Below are positions 14,199 through 16,787 of a stretch of 16,787 nucleotides of DNA, piece after piece. The position numbers and the translations under genes were made by a program. The stretch is from Holosporales bacterium (GTDB lineage Bacteria; Pseudomonadota; Alphaproteobacteria; RUG11792), in contig JAITIT010000049.1 of assembly GCA_031279295.1 (NCBI GenBank), forward strand, positions 1 to 16,787, written 5' to 3'. The notes under the pieces were generated by a model. The model searched no databases. It was not told the origin of the DNA and worked only from the letters and a program-made list of their open reading frames with translations. Position 1 is the first letter of the stretch. Every line of letters starts with the position of its first letter.

Positions 14199-14213
14199 AT
14201 CAACCTACCTCCA

Positions 14214-14870
14214 TCATATCTTCTTATCTCTGGAGCGCAGGTCACCTACTTCGTAGTCACCCTTATAGATCCAGACCTTTATACCACAGGTCCCGTATGT
14301 TGTCTTTGCCACTCCTATGCTAAAATCTACATCAGATCGTAGTGTATGAAGTGGGACGCGTCCCTCCCGATACCACTCAGTTCTCGCGATCTCTGCGCCA
14401 TTCAACCTACCGGAAACATTGATTCTAATTCCCAGCGCACCGAGCTTCATAGCTGACTGCATCGCCTTCTTCATGGCTCTACGATAGGAGACCCTCTTCT
14501 CAATCTGAAAAGCAATCCCCTCAGCTATTAGATAAGCATCTAATTCCGGCTTCCTTACGCTGACCACATTGATACCGACCTCAGTCCCAGCCATCTGAGA
14601 CAGCTGCTTCCTCAGCTTATCTAAATCAGAGCCTCCCTTGCCTATCAGTACACCGGGCCTCGACGCGTAAATCTCGACCGATGCCTTCTTGGCTGGTCGT
14701 TCGATTACAACCTTCGCCACTCCAGCAGCCTTGTAATTTTTCTGAATGTACTCCCGCATCTCAAGGTCCCTGCGCAGGAGATTCGCATACTCTTTACCAG
14801 CGAACCAGCGCGATTCCCATGTCCTTAGTATCCCAAGCCTTAACCCTACGGGATTTACTTTTTGTCCCAT
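14214..14870 (-). CDS. rpsC: 30S ribosomal protein S3
   Basis: S3 forms the mRNA entry tunnel with S4 and S5. The 218-residue product begins MGQKVNPVGLRLGI, has the KH domain with RPGVLIGKGGSDLDKLRKQL, and the C-terminal domain with RRAMKKAMQSAMKLGALGI, GRLNGAEIARTEWYREGRVP and YGTCGIKVWIYKG. Length is near the minimum of the family, with almost no tail. The ATG is six bases after rplV, and AAGG lies about four bases upstream. Confidence 0.98.
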   Translation of the reverse strand: MGQKVNPVGLRLGILRTWESRWFAGKEYANLLRRDLEMREYIQKNYKAAGVAKVVIERPAKKASVEIYASRPGVLIGKGGSDLDKLRKQLSQMAGTEVGINVVSVRKPELDAYLIAEGIAFQIEKRVSYRRAMKKAMQSAMKLGALGIRINVSGRLNGAEIARTEWYREGRVPLHTLRSDVDFSIGVAKTTYGTCGIKVWIYKGDYEVGDLRSRDKKI

Positions 14871-14876
14871 ACTACC

Positions 14877-15221
14877 TTAGTTCCTTTCCTCCACCACCAC
14901 AGTCAGATTGCCGAAGGGTTTTGTTATAACTTCCCCCCTCCCTCTGCCTCTCGGTCTGTGCCTCTTCAGCTTTAGGCTATACCCAACATAAGCTTCCTTG
15001 ACATACAACGCTCCCTTGTTCAGCCCATGATTCATTTCGGCATTCGCCATCGCGGACTGCAGCGTCTTCCTTACATCAACAGCTACACGCTTCTTGCAGT
15101 GAGTCAATACACCTAGAGCCTGCGACGTACCCATTCCCCTTATCATAGCAGCCACAAGATTTAACTTCTGGGGACTCACCCGAATCTTCCTTAAAATAGC
15201 TTTCGCGTTACCACTAGCCAT
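14877..15221 (-). CDS. rplV: 50S ribosomal protein L22
   Basis: L22 lines the exit tunnel with an extended loop. The 114-residue product has AKAILRKIRVSPQKLNLVAAMIRG, VRKTLQSAMANAEMNHGL and the basic C-terminal LKRHRPRGRGRGE. Two starts are possible: ATG 15221, two bases after the rpsS stop, and GTG 15227, which overlaps that stop as GTGA and adds two residues. I prefer ATG; neither has a strong Shine-Dalgarno, so coupling with rpsS is likely. Confidence 0.96.
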   Translation of the reverse strand: MASGNAKAILRKIRVSPQKLNLVAAMIRGMGTSQALGVLTHCKKRVAVDVRKTLQSAMANAEMNHGLNKGALYVKEAYVGYSLKLKRHRPRGRGRGEVITKPFGNLTVVVEERN

Positions 15222-15223
15222 AA

Positions 15224-15499
15224 TCACTTCTTCGCCTTCTTATCAGCCCCGTGACCATAATACGTACGGGTCGGCGAAAACTCACCGAACTTATGCCCAA
15301 CCATATTCTCAGACACGGACACTGGAACAAACTTCTTACCATTGTAAACACCGAACGTCAGCCCCACAAACTGTGGGATGATCGTTGACCGTCTAGACCA
15401 GGTCTTGATCACATCAGACCTCCCAGATGCACGCACCTTCTCTGCCTTCTCAAGCAAGTACCGGTCGAAAAACGGACCCTTCCAAACGGACCTTGGCAC
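15224..15499 (-). CDS. rpsS: 30S ribosomal protein S19
   Basis: S19 lies in the 30S head and pairs with S13. The 91-residue product begins MPRSVWKGPFFDRYLLEKAE and has IKTWSRRSTIIPQFVGLTFGV, VYNGKKFVPV and MVGHKFGEFSPTRTYYGHGADKKAKK, all canonical. The start codon is GTG 15499 with GGGAG eight bases upstream. The gap after rplB is 12 bases. Confidence 0.98.
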   Translation of the reverse strand: MPRSVWKGPFFDRYLLEKAEKVRASGRSDVIKTWSRRSTIIPQFVGLTFGVYNGKKFVPVSVSENMVGHKFGEFSPTRTYYGHGADKKAKK

Positions 15500-15511
15500 T
15501 TCACACTCTCC

Positions 15512-16333
15512 CTATTTTCGCTTAGATATTATATACTTACCAGTGCGCTTATTGCTACGAGTTTTTTTACCCTTTGTTGACACACCCCACGGAGTCACTG
15601 GATGCCTACCTCCGGAAGTCTTACCCTCTCCTCCACCATGTGGGTGATCGATTGGATTCATCGCCACACCTCGGACACATGGCCTCTTTCCAAGCCACCT
15701 GTTTCGCCCTGCCTTACCATAACTCCTATTCTGATGATCAGGATTAGACACAGTACCGACCGTAGCAGTACACAATCCATTGACCAGCCTCTGTTCTCCG
15801 GATGGCAACCTCAAGATCACGTATTCACCATCCCTACCAACGAGCTGAACAGATGATCCAGCTGCCCTTGCAAGCTGCGCTCCCTTCCCTTTCTTCAGCT
15901 CGATGTTATGCACTACTGTACCAACCGGAATATTCTTTAACAGCATAGCATTACCAGGCTTAATATCGGCCTTGTCAGACGCAATGATCGAATCACCGAC
16001 CTTCAGCTTCTGTGGAGCTATAATATACTTACGCTCTTCGTCCTCGTACTTGACGAGTGCTATGAACGCTGACCGATTCGGATCATACTCAATCCTCTCA
16101 ACGACGGCTGGCATATCTTTCTTGCCGCGGACGTAATCGAGGATCCTGTACCTCTTCTTGTGTCCCCCCCCTCTATTCCAGACCGTGATATGACCATGCG
16201 CATTTTTGCCGGCCCGTTCGGTCTTGTGCTTCGTTAGCTTCTTAAACGGCCTGCCCTTCCAAAGCTCGGACCTATCAATGTTGACGAGCTGCCTTTGGGA
16301 GGTTGTTACAGGCTTGTATTGTTTCAATCCCAT
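15512..16333 (-). CDS. rplB: 50S ribosomal protein L2
   Basis: L2 is one of the most conserved large-subunit proteins and is needed for subunit joining and peptidyl transfer. The 273-residue product has KPVTTSQRQLVNIDRSELWKG, GHITVWNRGGGHKKRYRILD and RAAGSSVQLVGRDGEYVILRLPSG across its two folds. It also carries the catalytic-region motif HPHGGGEGKTSGGRHPVTPWG with the key histidine. Length is standard. It starts five bases after rplW. Confidence 0.99.
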   Translation of the reverse strand: MGLKQYKPVTTSQRQLVNIDRSELWKGRPFKKLTKHKTERAGKNAHGHITVWNRGGGHKKRYRILDYVRGKKDMPAVVERIEYDPNRSAFIALVKYEDEERKYIIAPQKLKVGDSIIASDKADIKPGNAMLLKNIPVGTVVHNIELKKGKGAQLARAAGSSVQLVGRDGEYVILRLPSGEQRLVNGLCTATVGTVSNPDHQNRSYGKAGRNRWLGKRPCVRGVAMNPIDHPHGGGEGKTSGGRHPVTPWGVSTKGKKTRSNKRTGKYIISKRK

Positions 16334-16338
16334 TCTTC

Positions 16339-16650
16339 TTATACTCCGATCCCTAATTCAATTACATTCCCTGAAGCCAGCCTCACAACCGCCTTCTTAA
16401 AATCCGCTCGCTTGCCACGCCTCCCGCGGAATACACGTCTTTTCCCCTTATTTATGATGGTATTAACCGATACAACGTTAACACCAAAAACCCGCTCAAT
16501 TGCGTTTTTTATCTCTGGCTTGGCAGCATGCTTATCCACCACAAAGACATACGCGTTCCCCTTCTCAAGGAGCATGGTAGTCTTCTCAGTTACGACCGGA
16601 TATCTCACGATATCATAGTCTCTAAGAGTTGCCTGAGTCCCATCCATCAT
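16339..16650 (-). CDS. rplW: 50S ribosomal protein L23
   Basis: L23 sits at the tunnel exit and docks trigger factor and SRP. The 103-residue product has YPVVTEKTTMLLEKGNAYVFVVD, HAAKPEIKNAIERVFGVNVVSVNT and the basic loop KGKRRVFRGRRGKRADFKKA. Two adjacent ATG codons (16650 and 16647) overlap the rplD stop by four or one bases. AGG lies five bases before the first, which I use, though the second is equally likely. Confidence 0.96.
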   Translation of the reverse strand: MMDGTQATLRDYDIVRYPVVTEKTTMLLEKGNAYVFVVDKHAAKPEIKNAIERVFGVNVVSVNTIINKGKRRVFRGRRGKRADFKKAVVRLASGNVIELGIGV

Positions 16651-16787
16651 ATCAACCTACCTTCTAATTCCCTCACGGCATCAACTGAAATCACCAATTT
16701 GTCCTTCCTGACGATGTCGTAGACATTCGCACCAATCTGTGGAATGAAGTCATACCCTACCACATTTGATAGGGCATCTACCACATT
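16647..16787 (-). CDS. rplD: 50S ribosomal protein L4, C-terminal fragment cut by the window edge
   Basis: Only the last 46 codons and the TGA stop are present; the rest lies beyond the right edge. The visible residues include NVVGYDFIPQIGANVYDIVR, then KDKLVISVDAVRELEGRL, which match the L4 C-terminus (family form GLNVYDILRHDxLVLTxxAVxxLExRL). L4 binds 23S rRNA, reaches into the exit tunnel and in E. coli also represses the S10 operon. The stop overlaps the rplW start. The frame is intact, so this is truncation by the window and not a pseudogene. Confidence 0.94.
   Translation of the reverse strand, partial: NVVDALSNVVGYDFIPQIGANVYDIVRKDKLVISVDAVRELEGRLI

Noticed and set aside
13624..14256. 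210-codon open frame antisense to rpmC, rplP and the end of rpsC
   Set aside because: Shadow of conserved ribosomal genes on the other strand, with no motifs of its own.
1..16787. CRISPR arrays, insertion sequences, integrases, toxin-antitoxin or defence genes
   Set aside because: No regularly spaced repeats, no terminal repeats with transposase, and no such protein motifs were seen on either strand.

Overview
The window comes from a compact genome of the order Rickettsiales (Alphaproteobacteria). It probably belongs to the Anaplasmataceae and looks Neorickettsia-like. I infer this from the gene order secY-adk-rpsM-rpsK-rpoA-rplQ with no rpmJ, which is usual in Alphaproteobacteria. The small-genome style and the GC content (low to mid 40s per cent in a few lines counted by eye) agree with it. 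The order is fairly safe; the genus is a guess, because no database could be searched.

Layout. Positions 1-148 hold a minus-strand tRNA-Pro(CGG) with an encoded CCA end. Positions 149-600 are a 450-base divergent spacer without a credible gene. It is rich in short inverted repeats and has a plausible rplU promoter near 540-568. Next comes a rightward block: rplU, rpmA, a 198-base gap, a membrane-anchored TPR_21/YfgM-like protein, and lptD, the outer-membrane LPS-assembly barrel. A 131-base convergent spacer with several hairpins (4317-4447) separates this from the leftward genes.

From 4448 to the right edge everything is on the minus strand. This is one fused S10-spc-alpha ribosomal operon. 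In transcription order it runs rplD (3' end only), rplW, rplB, rpsS, rplV, rpsC, rplP, rpmC, rpsQ, rplN, rplX, rplE, rpsN, rpsH, rplF, rplR, rpsE, rpmD, rplO, secY, adk, rpsM, rpsK, rpoA, rplQ and a terminal bamE lipoprotein gene. With the starts chosen here no gap exceeds 26 bases. Several junctions are stop/start overlaps of the ATGA or TAGTG type, so the run is probably co-transcribed and translationally coupled from a promoter outside the window.

The genes supply ribosomal proteins, the RNA polymerase alpha subunit, the SecY channel and adenylate kinase. Three further genes concern envelope assembly. The YfgM-like protein is expected to sit at the Sec translocon. BamE is part of the machine that inserts outer-membrane barrels. 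LptD is such a barrel.

This is mainly a conserved housekeeping region, and I see no new defence, mobile or CRISPR system. The points most worth a second look are: a complete, four-cysteine LptD in a lineage whose relatives are reported to lack lipid A; its TTG start directly after an in-frame stop; the structured 450-base spacer; the mini-ORFs before the YfgM-like gene; and the competing hairpins in the convergent spacer.
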